Counted from the first letter of the stretch, positions 33,665 through 42,420 are shown. The stretch is DNA of 54,028 nt from Firmicutes bacterium AF25-13AC (GCA_003478935.1 QUFP01000033.1:1-54028); one strand, 5' to 3'. The notes: generated by a model not told the origin, from the letters alone. Numbers and translations: made by a program.

Positions 33665-34726
33665 TTACTCCATAGTAACCATCACTTTAATTAGGTCGGC
33701 AGGCTTGTCTTTCATTAAATACAGCGCCTCTTCTACCTGATCGAGTCCATTAAGATGATGAGTAACTAGCTTTTCTGGATGGATTCTTCCATACTTTACC
33801 ATGGATAACATGCGCTCGATACGTGCACGTCCTCCTTCTGCTAACTCAGTACGGATTGTTTTTCCTGCCATACCGCGTCCTCCGGAAAATTTTGGAAATG
33901 GAAGATTTCCTGTTCCGCCAAAATAATTGACATTGGAAACGGTTCCGATACCATAGCGCACCATATCAATTGCCTGCGCAAATACTTCATCGTTTCCTCC
34001 GCAGATTATGACACTATCTGCTCCTATTCCATCTGTGCGCGCCATTACCTGCTTGACTATATCGCCATCTTTATAGCTTAAGACTTCTGTTGCACCAAAC
34101 TCATAAGCAGTCTTTACACAAAGCGGACGGCTTCCTACAGCAAGGATCCTTGCCGCACCTAAATGAGCTGCACCTGCTACTGCCATAAGTCCAATAGGGC
34201 CAATTCCCATAACTACAACAGTATCACCAAATTTAATATCGGCATTTTGTGCTCCTGTAAATCCAGTTGTCACAACATCTACACACATAAGTGCCTGCTC
34301 TAAGCTAACACCCTCTGGAATTTTCGCCAGTGTCGTATCAGCATCTGGAATAAGAAAACGCTCTGAAAATACACCTGGCTGTGTGCGTCCAAGCTGATGA
34401 CCTGAAAATGGTGCTGATGCATGCTTAAAATTGTGCTCCTGAATGCTTTTTGCCCGCCAGTCTGGTGTGATTGCTGGTACTGCTACTAGCTCTCCCGGCA
34501 CAAAATCAGTCACATACTCACCAACTTCAAGCACTCGCGCCACACACTCATGACCAAGCACTAGATTTGGTGCCTTTCTTGAACCACCTCCAAAAACAGT
34601 ATGGACATCAGATGAGCACGGTGCGACAGCGACTGGCTTTAAGATGGCTCCATACGGAGTCAATACAGGCTCAGGAACCTGTTCATAGCCTACAACACCC
34701 GGCTCTTTTAATACAAATGCCTTCAT
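33665..34726 (-). CDS. NADP-dependent secondary alcohol dehydrogenase (isopropanol-dehydrogenase-like)
   Basis: A 353-residue zinc medium-chain dehydrogenase closely resembling TBADH and Clostridium isopropanol dehydrogenase: the catalytic zinc ligands Cys37, His59 and Glu60, a later Asp in MCVDVVTTG, the TPDWR segment, and GSRPLC, the phosphate-binding turn for NADP. The structural zinc Cys cluster is absent, as in that family. These enzymes reduce methyl ketones. In this cluster the expected acetyl (methyl ketone) branch on a CDP-sugar is a natural substrate, so it may replace the reductase YerF. It lies 41 bases after the methyltransferase gene. Confidence 0.88.
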   Translation of the reverse strand: MKAFVLKEPGVVGYEQVPEPVLTPYGAILKPVAVAPCSSDVHTVFGGGSRKAPNLVLGHECVARVLEVGEYVTDFVPGELVAVPAITPDWRAKSIQEHNFKHASAPFSGHQLGRTQPGVFSERFLIPDADTTLAKIPEGVSLEQALMCVDVVTTGFTGAQNADIKFGDTVVVMGIGPIGLMAVAGAAHLGAARILAVGSRPLCVKTAYEFGATEVLSYKDGDIVKQVMARTDGIGADSVIICGGNDEVFAQAIDMVRYGIGTVSNVNYFGGTGNLPFPKFSGGRGMAGKTIRTELAEGGRARIERMLSMVKYGRIHPEKLVTHHLNGLDQVEEALYLMKDKPADLIKVMVTME

Positions 34727-34767
34727 AGATCAATAACCATGCCTTTCTCTTAAAAAGCTTCTCAAAA

Positions 34768-35943
34768 TTACAAAATTTCTTCTATTTTATTGCTGCGGAT
34801 TGCGAATATACGCACCGTCTTAGGGAAGCGAACACGAATCACATTTGCAATCTCATCTGTGTAACCCGGTGCTGCGATTAAAATCGCATCTGGTACATTC
34901 TTAAGCGCCTCATCTGGCGACACAATTACAAGATGTGAAGCTGGTGCATATTTTCCATGCTTAAATGGCGCTGAGTCAATAATATACTCTGCTTTTTCAC
35001 CAAGACATGTTGTTGCTGCTAGTGTAAATCCCTGATGACTTGCCCCCCAAATGGCAAGATTCTTTCCTGTAAGACTTTCAGAAAGTGCCTTCATCTGTTC
35101 CCTGATACTTGCTAAACTATCGCCAAGCGCAGTGATTTCTTTTGTAAAATCCTTCCATGAGGATACCTGAGAAATTGGTGTCTTTGTCTTTTTTACCATC
35201 ACAGAAAGCGTATCGCGATTGATCATTTCTTTGCTTTCGACAATGAAACCATTCTGATTCAAAAGATATGTCAGAGAATCAAATGTATAATATGCCAAAT
35301 GATCGTGAATAAGCTCATAATAGGTATTGTGATCTGTAATATACTCAAAGCTTGGAACTGTGATAAGTCCCACACCATCATCTGTCAAATTGTTGTAAAG
35401 ACAAGTCAGCATCACATCAGGTGATGGCTGATGCTCTAAAAAATTAAAGGATAAAAACGCATCAAACGGTCCATTTGGAAGCTTTTGATCTATAGTTTCT
35501 GTAAAATCACATGAAACTAAAAGACCACTCTCCTTTGCAATCTCCGCCAAAGAAGGATCGTGCTCAATACCATATCCTTTAACTGGAAATTCCTTTAATA
35601 CGCGAAGAAACTCACCTCTTCCGCATCCTGCCTCGATGATTTTCTTTCCCTCAAGCTGATAACGTTTAATAAATTCCTTATATTGACGGCGGCGCAGCTC
35701 TACCATCGTGGTGGAATAGCCGCCTGCACGAATAACATCGCGGTAATATTCGACTGGCTCGCAGTCAAATTGAATCAGACCACATTTTTTACACTGGCAC
35801 AGCGGCAGATGGATTCCTCTGTCGTTTTTTACTTGTTCCTTATCCGGCATGTGCTGTGCCGCTGCCGGCATATTGTCAAATGCAATTATCTCTGTATTTG
35901 TAAGAGATTCTTTGCATGAAATGCAATTTCCCATAATTAACAT
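34768..35943 (-). CDS. sugar C-methyltransferase (TylC3/TcaB9-like)
   Basis: A 391-residue enzyme with three parts: a zinc-binding N-terminus (CISC at 7-10 and CQCKKC near 49-54), a SAM domain with IIEAGCGRGEF near 100, and a C-terminal Rossmann-like domain (LAIWGASHQGF onward, from about 300). This architecture belongs to C-methyltransferases acting on nucleotide-linked 4-keto-6-deoxy sugars, usually at C3. The 4-keto-hexose would come from rfbG/rfbH in this cluster. AGGA is five bases before the ATG. The reader should not assume the carbon position; only the family is shown. Confidence 0.82.
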   Translation of the reverse strand: MLIMGNCISCKESLTNTEIIAFDNMPAAAQHMPDKEQVKNDRGIHLPLCQCKKCGLIQFDCEPVEYYRDVIRAGGYSTTMVELRRRQYKEFIKRYQLEGKKIIEAGCGRGEFLRVLKEFPVKGYGIEHDPSLAEIAKESGLLVSCDFTETIDQKLPNGPFDAFLSFNFLEHQPSPDVMLTCLYNNLTDDGVGLITVPSFEYITDHNTYYELIHDHLAYYTFDSLTYLLNQNGFIVESKEMINRDTLSVMVKKTKTPISQVSSWKDFTKEITALGDSLASIREQMKALSESLTGKNLAIWGASHQGFTLAATTCLGEKAEYIIDSAPFKHGKYAPASHLVIVSPDEALKNVPDAILIAAPGYTDEIANVIRVRFPKTVRIFAIRSNKIEEIL

Positions 35944-35970
35944 GCCTTTCCTGTTTGTTTCAACCCACAG

Positions 35971-36045
35971 TCGGTATTTTCACGGAGTCTGACTTGTCGA
36001 AAATAGTTCTACTGTGACTTGCCTCATGTCAGTGAGGGATACCGA
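35971..36045. repeat. imperfect hairpin in intercistronic gap
   Basis: TCGGTAT (35971-35977) pairs with ATACCGA (36039-36045), and TCAC/GTGA, TCTGAC and GTCAG add inner pairing. It lies between the epimerase and methyltransferase genes. The flank to 36085 is GC-richer than the genes. No T-run follows. Confidence 0.45.
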
Positions 36046-36091
36046 TTTTTCTCCGCCCGCCACTGCCGAAGCAACTTCTTGTAACGTCTAC

Positions 36092-37039
36092 TCACATAAG
36101 CATCTTTTTAATTCCCTCTTCAAAGGAAATCATCTGATGAAATCCTGTTATTTCTTTTAACTTTGTGATGTCTGGCTCAAGTGACGTCACACCCTCCGCG
36201 TTCGGCGGCCGTTTGCCATAATGACAGGTACCCTGTCCGCCGCACAGCGCATGAATCGTCTCGATGTACTCGCGAAGAGGTCTCGTGTCCTCCCCGGCTA
36301 CGTTGTACACACCTGCTGGCGCATCACCTGTCAAAAGCAAAATGAGTGCGCGAATCGCATCGGTGATGTAGAGATAATTCCAAAGCTGTGTACATGCACC
36401 AAGCTCCATTATACCGCCTTCTTTGAAGGTGCGCATGCAGCTTTCCACAAGTGACCATGGATGATCGCCAGGACCATAAACAGAAAAGACGCGTGTGTGA
36501 ATATATGTTATGCCAAGCGCTTCTGCACGCATAACAGCCTCTCTTCCCACCTTAGCCTTAGCCTTTCCATACTCAGAAAGCGGATGTAGCTCGTCTGTCT
36601 CTCGCATTGTCGTATTTCGCACGCCATACTCTGCCTGTGAACCACAAAAAAGAAAACGCTTACAGTTGACGGCAGCTGCCGTCTCAAGCGCATCAAGCGC
36701 ATAGACGGCATTCATTGACTGAATATCAGCTAGTTTTCTGTTATCACTTCCAGAGCCATCCCAGCCTAAATGCAGCCAATAATCGGCTCTCCCCAGATCA
36801 TGAGACCATTTTTGTCCGATTTTGCTAAGTTTTTCAGCATTCACTGCCAGTTCTTTCAGCCCACTAAGCTCACACTCTATAATCTCAAGCAGTTCTTTTT
36901 TTATTATCATCTGCTCTAAATTTTTTTTGCCTGCTGAATTGGGACGAATCAGCGCACAAACTTCAAAGCCTTGGCTGACAAGCGCCTGTACGGCATGGCT
37001 TCCTATGAAACTTGTCGCTCCTGTTACTATTACACGCAT
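36092..37039 (-). CDS. NAD-dependent sugar epimerase/reductase (extended SDR)
   Basis: A 315-residue extended short-chain dehydrogenase. The nucleotide fold opens with VTGATSFIGSHAV (GxxxxxG at 7-13) and the catalytic pair is in SEYGKAK (YxxxK near 150). GGAG is eight bases before the ATG. Within a CDP-dideoxysugar cluster it could be the C4-keto reductase, as in CDP-abequose or CDP-tyvelose pathways, or a reductase of the branch carbonyl. The hairpin at 37069-37152 lies just upstream. Confidence 0.82.
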   Translation of the reverse strand: MRVIVTGATSFIGSHAVQALVSQGFEVCALIRPNSAGKKNLEQMIIKKELLEIIECELSGLKELAVNAEKLSKIGQKWSHDLGRADYWLHLGWDGSGSDNRKLADIQSMNAVYALDALETAAAVNCKRFLFCGSQAEYGVRNTTMRETDELHPLSEYGKAKAKVGREAVMRAEALGITYIHTRVFSVYGPGDHPWSLVESCMRTFKEGGIMELGACTQLWNYLYITDAIRALILLLTGDAPAGVYNVAGEDTRPLREYIETIHALCGGQGTCHYGKRPPNAEGVTSLEPDITKLKEITGFHQMISFEEGIKKMLM

Positions 37040-37068
37040 ATATTACTCCTAGCTGTTTCTTTCTGGCA

Positions 37069-37152
37069 GACTTCGAGAGCAGACATCTACAATGGCAACA
37101 CCGTAAAGCGAAGCGGTCAGGCTTGCCATGTAGACTGTCTGTCGAGAAGTCG
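37069..37152. repeat. 84-bp hairpin in intercistronic gap
   Basis: The two arms (37069-37103 and 37114-37152) are complementary over nearly their full length. Blocks are GACTTC/GAAGTC, CAGACA with TGTCTG, TCTAC with GTAGA, ATGGCAA with TTGCCAT, and ACCG with CGGT; the loop is TAAAGCGAAG. It fills the gap between the TPP-enzyme gene and the epimerase gene. It lacks a T-run, so read-through is expected. Confidence 0.65.
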
Positions 37153-37157
37153 TAAAA

Positions 37158-39011
37158 TTACTCTTCGGAAGACCAGCGCATAATACTCTTTAACTCTTCT
37201 TCCGGAAGAAATGGCGCTAAATCTTCAAGCGGTGCAGAAACCATACTGCCATCTGGCATTGGCTTTGATGCTGCCTTTGGCTCAAACTTCTGATCCATAT
37301 CAACCATTACCTCGCAGATAACAGGTCCGTTTACGGACAGTGCCTTCTCGATTCCCTCACCAAGAGCATCGTTGCTGTCAATGCGAATAAATGGGAAACC
37401 ATATGCCGGCGCTAATTTTGCCATATCTGGGAAACTAAGATCACCGCTGTCTTTTCCTATACCAATAAGCGGCTTTCCAAAATAGTTGTTCTGTGTCTGG
37501 CGAATGGAATGATATCCGCCATTATTGATCAGGAAAATCTTGATCGGATACTGGTGATGGATGATTGTCTGCAGCTCCTGAAGATTCATCTGAATACTTC
37601 CGTCTCCTGTTACGCAGATGATATCCTGCTCCTTCTCACCTGTCTCCTTGCAATAGCGCTTATTTGCAACACAAGCTCCAATTGCTGCCGGAAGATCATA
37701 GCCCATCGATGCAATAGCTGAATTTGAAATAAAGCGCTGACCTTTCTTTATAACATAGCCATGACCGCCTACAACACAGGCAGAACCATTTCCTACTACT
37801 GTAATCTGACCCTCATTTAAGCGGCGACTTTCTTCCTTAATAAATGCATACACATTTGCCGGACTCTTCTGCTCATAGTGCTTTGGCTGAACAACAGGAT
37901 AATCCTTCTTCCATTTTTCACAAACCTTTCTCCACTCATCACCCTTAAATAATACTTCACCATCTGCAAGCTTTTCATTTAAGCGGCTCTCAAGCTTTTC
38001 AAGAAGATCCTTTGCATCAGCCCACACCGGCATTTCTACATGAAGAGACGGCTTTTTCAATTCCTCTGCATCAATATCATTCATAATGACAAATGCATGC
38101 TTTGCCCAAGCCGGCCAATCATAATTAACCTGACGAATGCTTAATCGGCTTCCAACTGAAAATAGCAAATCACTGTTTTGTACAGCAAAATTTCCAGCGC
38201 GGTCACCCATATTTCCAGCACGTCCTGTGTACAGCGGATGCTCATCCTCCATCAAATCAATGCTGTTCCAGCCAGTCACAACTGGAATGCCAAGCTTATC
38301 TGCGACACGGCGAAATACATCAAATGCTCCTGCAATACGTATTCCATTTCCGGCATTTAATACCGGACGCTTTGCCTGACGAATTTTCTCGATAATAGCA
38401 TCTGCCTGCTCGTTAGTAACAGACGGAATCGCTGTCAGATTTTCTTTTGACGGATCAAAACCTTCAAGCTCATCTGTCTCAACTGTTGCACCCTGCACAT
38501 TTAACGGAATATCAAGCCAGCACGGACCTGGTCTTCCAGTCTGTGCCAGATAAAGTGCTTTCTCAACAGCATAGCGAATACGCTTTGGATCAATCACCAT
38601 CTCACAATATTTTGTCATAGGCTCTACGCTCTTGCAGATGTCATACTCCTGATCGCCAAATGCACGAATACCAAGACCTGTGCTTCTTGCCGTTACATCA
38701 TAGCGTACCTGACCTGAAATAACAAGCATCGGAATAGAGTCAAGCCATCCTCCGACTACACCTGTGATTGCGTTTGTTCCGCCAGGTCCTGTTGTGACAC
38801 AGACAGCTGCAATGCGGTTATGGATTCTGGCATAGCTTTCTGCTGCAATAGCACATGCCTGCTCATGATGATTATATACACAGTGAAGTCCCGGCTCATG
38901 ACCAAGTCCATCATCAAGATGCATTGCACCGCCTCCGGTGATCATAAATACATCTGTAATTCCATTTTGAACAAGCAGTTTTGCAATATAGTTAGATACC
39001 TTCATTCTCAT
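37158..39011 (-). CDS. TPP-dependent acetolactate-synthase-like enzyme (YerE-like)
   Basis: A 617-residue thiamine diphosphate enzyme. The catalytic Glu is at 50 in NHHEQACAIAAE, a central FAD/nucleotide-type domain spans about 200-345, and the diphosphate motif GDGSIQMNLQEL is near 468. GGAGG is eight bases before the ATG. Sitting directly after rfbH it is unlikely to serve valine synthesis. In Yersinia, YerE uses pyruvate to add an acetyl branch to C4 of CDP-4-keto-3,6-dideoxyglucose, and this gene order and substrate supply fit that reaction. Other TPP lyases of sugar clusters remain possible. Confidence 0.8.
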   Translation of the reverse strand: MRMKVSNYIAKLLVQNGITDVFMITGGGAMHLDDGLGHEPGLHCVYNHHEQACAIAAESYARIHNRIAAVCVTTGPGGTNAITGVVGGWLDSIPMLVISGQVRYDVTARSTGLGIRAFGDQEYDICKSVEPMTKYCEMVIDPKRIRYAVEKALYLAQTGRPGPCWLDIPLNVQGATVETDELEGFDPSKENLTAIPSVTNEQADAIIEKIRQAKRPVLNAGNGIRIAGAFDVFRRVADKLGIPVVTGWNSIDLMEDEHPLYTGRAGNMGDRAGNFAVQNSDLLFSVGSRLSIRQVNYDWPAWAKHAFVIMNDIDAEELKKPSLHVEMPVWADAKDLLEKLESRLNEKLADGEVLFKGDEWRKVCEKWKKDYPVVQPKHYEQKSPANVYAFIKEESRRLNEGQITVVGNGSACVVGGHGYVIKKGQRFISNSAIASMGYDLPAAIGACVANKRYCKETGEKEQDIICVTGDGSIQMNLQELQTIIHHQYPIKIFLINNGGYHSIRQTQNNYFGKPLIGIGKDSGDLSFPDMAKLAPAYGFPFIRIDSNDALGEGIEKALSVNGPVICEVMVDMDQKFEPKAASKPMPDGSMVSAPLEDLAPFLPEEELKSIMRWSSEE

Positions 39012-39014
39012 AAC

Positions 39015-40352
39015 TTAGCCCTCCAATGCTTCGTGAATTACCTTTGCCATATATTCAATCTTCTCATCTGTCATACCAGGATAAACACCAACCCAGAATG
39101 TAGATGTCATAATACGGTCAGTCTGCTCTAAACCACCGACAACACGATATGCCTCTGTTCCACGAATATCATCAAAACAAGGATGCTTTATCAGATTGCC
39201 TGAGAACAGCATACGTGTCTGAACGCCGTGTGACTCAATATAGTTCACTACCTTTGTACGATCCACGCCTTCCTTACATGTCATTAAAAAGCCAAACCAG
39301 CTCGGATTAGAATGCGCTGCTGCCTCAGGAAGAATCAGCTTATCTGCGCAGTCAGACAAAAGCTCTTTTAAATAAGCAAAGTTATGACGTCTCTTCTCCA
39401 CGAAAGATGGGAACTTCTTTAACTGCGCACAGCCTACTGCTGCCTGCATATCAGTTGCCTTTAAATTATAACCAAAATGGGAGTACACATATTTGTGGTC
39501 ATATCCTAATGGAAGCTGACCATACTGCTTATCAAAGCGATGACCGCAGAAATTATCACATCCCGGAGGACAAATGCAGTCACGTCCCCAGTCTCTAAAT
39601 GAACGCACAATTCGGTGAAGCAGTGGATTGTTTGTATATACAGCACCGCCCTCACCCATCGTCATATGGTGCGGCGGATAGAAGCTTGATGTTCCTATAT
39701 CACCAATTGTTCCTGTCAGCTTTTCCTTTCCGTCAATCTCATAGACAGAGCCAAGTGCATCACAATTGTCTTCAACAAGCCATAAATTATGACGGTCGCA
39801 AAATGCCTTTACTGCCTCCAAATCAAATGGGTTGCCAAGTGTATGCGCGATCATCACGGCCTTTGTCTTATCAGATAATGCTTCTTCAAGCTTTGTGACA
39901 TCAATATTGTACTGCGGAATTGTCACATCTACAAACACTGGAACTGCACCATACTGGATCACTGGTGTTACTGTTGTCGGAAAACCTGCAGCAACTGTGA
40001 TTACCTCATCGCCTCTTTTTACCTGTCGTTCTCCCAATAGCGGAGAAGTCAGCGCCATAAATGCGATCAAATTCGCTGATGAACCAGAATTGACAAGAGA
40101 GCAAAAACGAACACCTAAATATTTTGAAAACTCGCGCTCGAACTCATCTGTATAGCGTCCTGCTGTCAGCCAAAATTCCAGTGAGCTGTCCACAAGATTT
40201 ACCATCTCCTCGCTGTCATAAACACGTGACGCGTATGGAATACGGTCTCCCTCCTTAAATTCCTTCTTTGTATTATGATATTTATCGCAATAGGCAGCTA
40301 CTTGTTTTAGAATTTCTTCTCTTGCCTGTTGTTCATTCATATTTTCAAACAT
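39015..40352 (-). CDS. rfbH: CDP-4-keto-6-deoxyglucose 3-dehydrase
   Basis: A 445-residue PLP enzyme of the DdhC/RfbH type, removing the C3 hydroxyl of CDP-4-keto-6-deoxy-D-glucose. The usual aminotransferase Lys is replaced by His in FYPPHHMTMGEGG (near 228), the mark of this dehydrase. The cysteines DCICPPGCDNFCG (near 250-262) fit the iron-sulfur cluster. PLP contacts include EDNCDALGS. It needs a reductase partner (RfbI/DdhD), not encoded here. It lies four bases after rfbG. Confidence 0.95.
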   Translation of the reverse strand: MFENMNEQQAREEILKQVAAYCDKYHNTKKEFKEGDRIPYASRVYDSEEMVNLVDSSLEFWLTAGRYTDEFEREFSKYLGVRFCSLVNSGSSANLIAFMALTSPLLGERQVKRGDEVITVAAGFPTTVTPVIQYGAVPVFVDVTIPQYNIDVTKLEEALSDKTKAVMIAHTLGNPFDLEAVKAFCDRHNLWLVEDNCDALGSVYEIDGKEKLTGTIGDIGTSSFYPPHHMTMGEGGAVYTNNPLLHRIVRSFRDWGRDCICPPGCDNFCGHRFDKQYGQLPLGYDHKYVYSHFGYNLKATDMQAAVGCAQLKKFPSFVEKRRHNFAYLKELLSDCADKLILPEAAAHSNPSWFGFLMTCKEGVDRTKVVNYIESHGVQTRMLFSGNLIKHPCFDDIRGTEAYRVVGGLEQTDRIMTSTFWVGVYPGMTDEKIEYMAKVIHEALEG

Positions 40353-40355
40353 TTA

Positions 40356-41459
40356 TTACTGCTCCTCTCCATCTGTTAAAAAGCTTCTTATCTGCTCTCT
40401 CATGCAGGCATTCATTTTATCTGCAAGCTCCTTTGGCTCTGCCATATGAGTAATCAGCATATTATAAAGCTGATACCACTCTACACTCTTTGCCACAGCC
40501 TTTTCAATATGCCATGTCGGTTTCCAGCCAAAGACACGCTTTACTCTTGAGCAGTCCAGCTTCAAAAAGCCAGCCTCATGAGGACCGCCATCACTCTTAT
40601 TTTCCCACTGCATGCCTCTGCCCCAGCTCTTACAAAACAGCGTAGTTAATGTGCCAGTGTCCACACAATCGCAGTCATCTGGTCCTACATTGTAATAGCC
40701 ACGAATGGATGGATCCTCCCACTGTTTCTTTACAATTGTCAGATATAAAAACAAAGGCTCCAACACATGCTGATACGGGCGAATTGAATATGGATTTCTT
40801 ACTGTCACAGGCTGCTTAATCACTGCACTTCTGTAGCAGTCCGGTATAATACGGTCTGATGCAAAATCACCGCCTCCTATAACATTGCCTGCTCTTGCAG
40901 TAGATACTGCCGTATCACTGTCCGCAAAAAAAGAGCGGATGTAGCTGTGTGTAACCAGCTCCGAACAGGATTTGCTGTTTGAATATGGATCAAATCCGTC
41001 CAGCACATCCTCCTCACGGTAACCCCACTCCCACTCTTTGTTCTCATATACTTTATCAGTTGTAACATTTAAAAATGAACGGACACATGAAAATTGACGT
41101 GCACACTCTAATATATTGACTGTACCCATCACATTTGTCTCATATGTCTCACGCGGATTTTTGTAAGATTCGCGCACGATTGGCTGTGCTGCCAGATGAA
41201 TCACAATCTGTGGCTGCACACGCTCAAATACTTCCTTTAATAATTCAAAATCTCTAACATCACCAATAACACTGTCCATCTGATTTTCCAGACGGCAAAT
41301 TGAAAAAATGCTTGGACTTGTCGGAGGCGCTAAAGAAACACCTGTTACCTTTGCGCCTGCATCAATTAAAATTCTCGAAAGCCATGAACCTTTAAAACCG
41401 GTATGACCTGTGATCAGTATTCTCTTATCACGAAAAAATGACATTTCTGTTTTCTGCAT
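40356..41459 (-). CDS. rfbG: CDP-glucose 4,6-dehydratase
   Basis: A 367-residue extended SDR turning CDP-glucose into CDP-4-keto-6-deoxyglucose. The NAD fold starts GHTGFKGSWLS (near 18), the catalytic part has NVTTDKVYENKEW and YSNSKSCSE (YxxxK near 155), and substrate residues VIGGGDFASDRIIPD follow. It is four bases after rfbF and before rfbH. The long specific match to RfbG leaves little doubt. Confidence 0.95.
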   Translation of the reverse strand: MQKTEMSFFRDKRILITGHTGFKGSWLSRILIDAGAKVTGVSLAPPTSPSIFSICRLENQMDSVIGDVRDFELLKEVFERVQPQIVIHLAAQPIVRESYKNPRETYETNVMGTVNILECARQFSCVRSFLNVTTDKVYENKEWEWGYREEDVLDGFDPYSNSKSCSELVTHSYIRSFFADSDTAVSTARAGNVIGGGDFASDRIIPDCYRSAVIKQPVTVRNPYSIRPYQHVLEPLFLYLTIVKKQWEDPSIRGYYNVGPDDCDCVDTGTLTTLFCKSWGRGMQWENKSDGGPHEAGFLKLDCSRVKRVFGWKPTWHIEKAVAKSVEWYQLYNMLITHMAEPKELADKMNACMREQIRSFLTDGEEQ

Positions 41460-41462
41460 TAT

Positions 41463-42239
41463 TTAGTCCTTCCATGTTTTCCACGGCGCCTTGCCGCTCT
41501 CCCACAGTGCCTCCAGACGATTCTTATCACGAAGTGTATCCATACAGGACCAGAAGCCCTCGTGAATATAGCCCATCATCTGACCATCTGCTGCGAGACG
41601 CTCAAATGGTTCTCTCTCCAATGGCTGATCATCTCCGTCAATATAATCAAACACGCCCGGCTCCATAACCATATAGCCAATGTTGATCATACTGCCATCC
41701 TTATCTGATTTCTCACGGAATGCTGCAATCTGTCCCTTATCATCATAATCGATTACACCAAAACGCTGTCCTACATTTGTCATGGAAATTGTAGCAAGCT
41801 TTCCATGGGAGCGATGAAACTCGCACAGCTCCTTAATATTGATATTTGAAACACCATCTCCATACGTCAATAAAAATGGCTCATCTCCGACATATTTGCG
41901 GATGCGCTTTACACGTCCGCCTGTCATTGTATTTAATCCTGTATCAATAAGTGTTACCTTCCATGGCTCTGAATAATTGTCGTGAAGCTCCATAGAATTA
42001 TGTGCGAGATCAATCGTAATATCAGATGTATGAAGAAAATAATTTGCAAAATATTCCTTGATCACATATTGTTTATAACCAAGGCAGATAATAAAATCGT
42101 TGAATCCGTACTGCGAATACTCCTTCATAATATGCCACAAAATTGGCTGATCACCAATCTCGACCATCGGCTTTGGGCGGTTTACGCTCTCTTCGCTGAT
42201 TCTGGTACCGAATCCTCCTGCCAGTATTACAACCTTCAT
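41463..42239 (-). CDS. rfbF: glucose-1-phosphate cytidylyltransferase
   Basis: A 258-residue enzyme making CDP-glucose from CTP and glucose 1-phosphate, the committed step of the cluster. The N-terminal pyrophosphorylase motif LAGGFGTRISEES and RPKPMVEIG is complete (7-30), followed by TYGDGVSNINI with the metal Asp (near 132). It is the first gene of the leftward glycan operon, with a promoter at 42330-42358. Length fits RfbF (about 257). Confidence 0.96.
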   Translation of the reverse strand: MKVVILAGGFGTRISEESVNRPKPMVEIGDQPILWHIMKEYSQYGFNDFIICLGYKQYVIKEYFANYFLHTSDITIDLAHNSMELHDNYSEPWKVTLIDTGLNTMTGGRVKRIRKYVGDEPFLLTYGDGVSNINIKELCEFHRSHGKLATISMTNVGQRFGVIDYDDKGQIAAFREKSDKDGSMINIGYMVMEPGVFDYIDGDDQPLEREPFERLAADGQMMGYIHEGFWSCMDTLRDKNRLEALWESGKAPWKTWKD

Positions 42240-42329
42240 GCTATTACCGTGCCTTTCTTTTTGTTTGAATATCCTGATTCGGTCAAAATTGCCATTTGAC
42301 CCACTCTCAGTTGTACTAATAATGGACTC

Positions 42330-42358
42330 ATTTTACCATAGTTAAAGCAAAAAAGCAA
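42330..42358 (-). promoter_or_regulatory. promoter of the glycan operon, overlapping a terminator
   Basis: On the minus strand TTGCTT (42353-42358), a 17-base spacer and TAAAAT (42330-42335) preceded by TGG, giving an extended -10. The -35 is part of the 3' arm of the terminator stem at 42347-42383, so termination of ABC-F transcripts and initiation of rfbF transcripts share DNA. Confidence 0.65.
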
Positions 42359-42383
42359 CCGGATGATTCCGGTCGCTTTTTGC
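42347..42383. terminator. terminator after the ABC-F gene
   Basis: GCAAAAAAGCAACCGGAT pairs with ATTCCGGTCGCTTTTTGC, a long stem around a small loop. On the minus strand the stem ends in TTTTTTGC and closes the unit ending at 42421. It also has T5 on the plus strand. Confidence 0.9.
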
Positions 42384-42420
42384 CTTAAGAAAACGTTAAG
42401 TTTTTGGAAAATACAAATAA

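Noticed and set aside
33480..37157. Integron-type attC sites in the gaps of the glycan operon
   Set aside because: The hairpins lack the paired RYYYAAC/GTTRRRY end boxes, no integrase is near, and the flanking genes form a metabolic operon.
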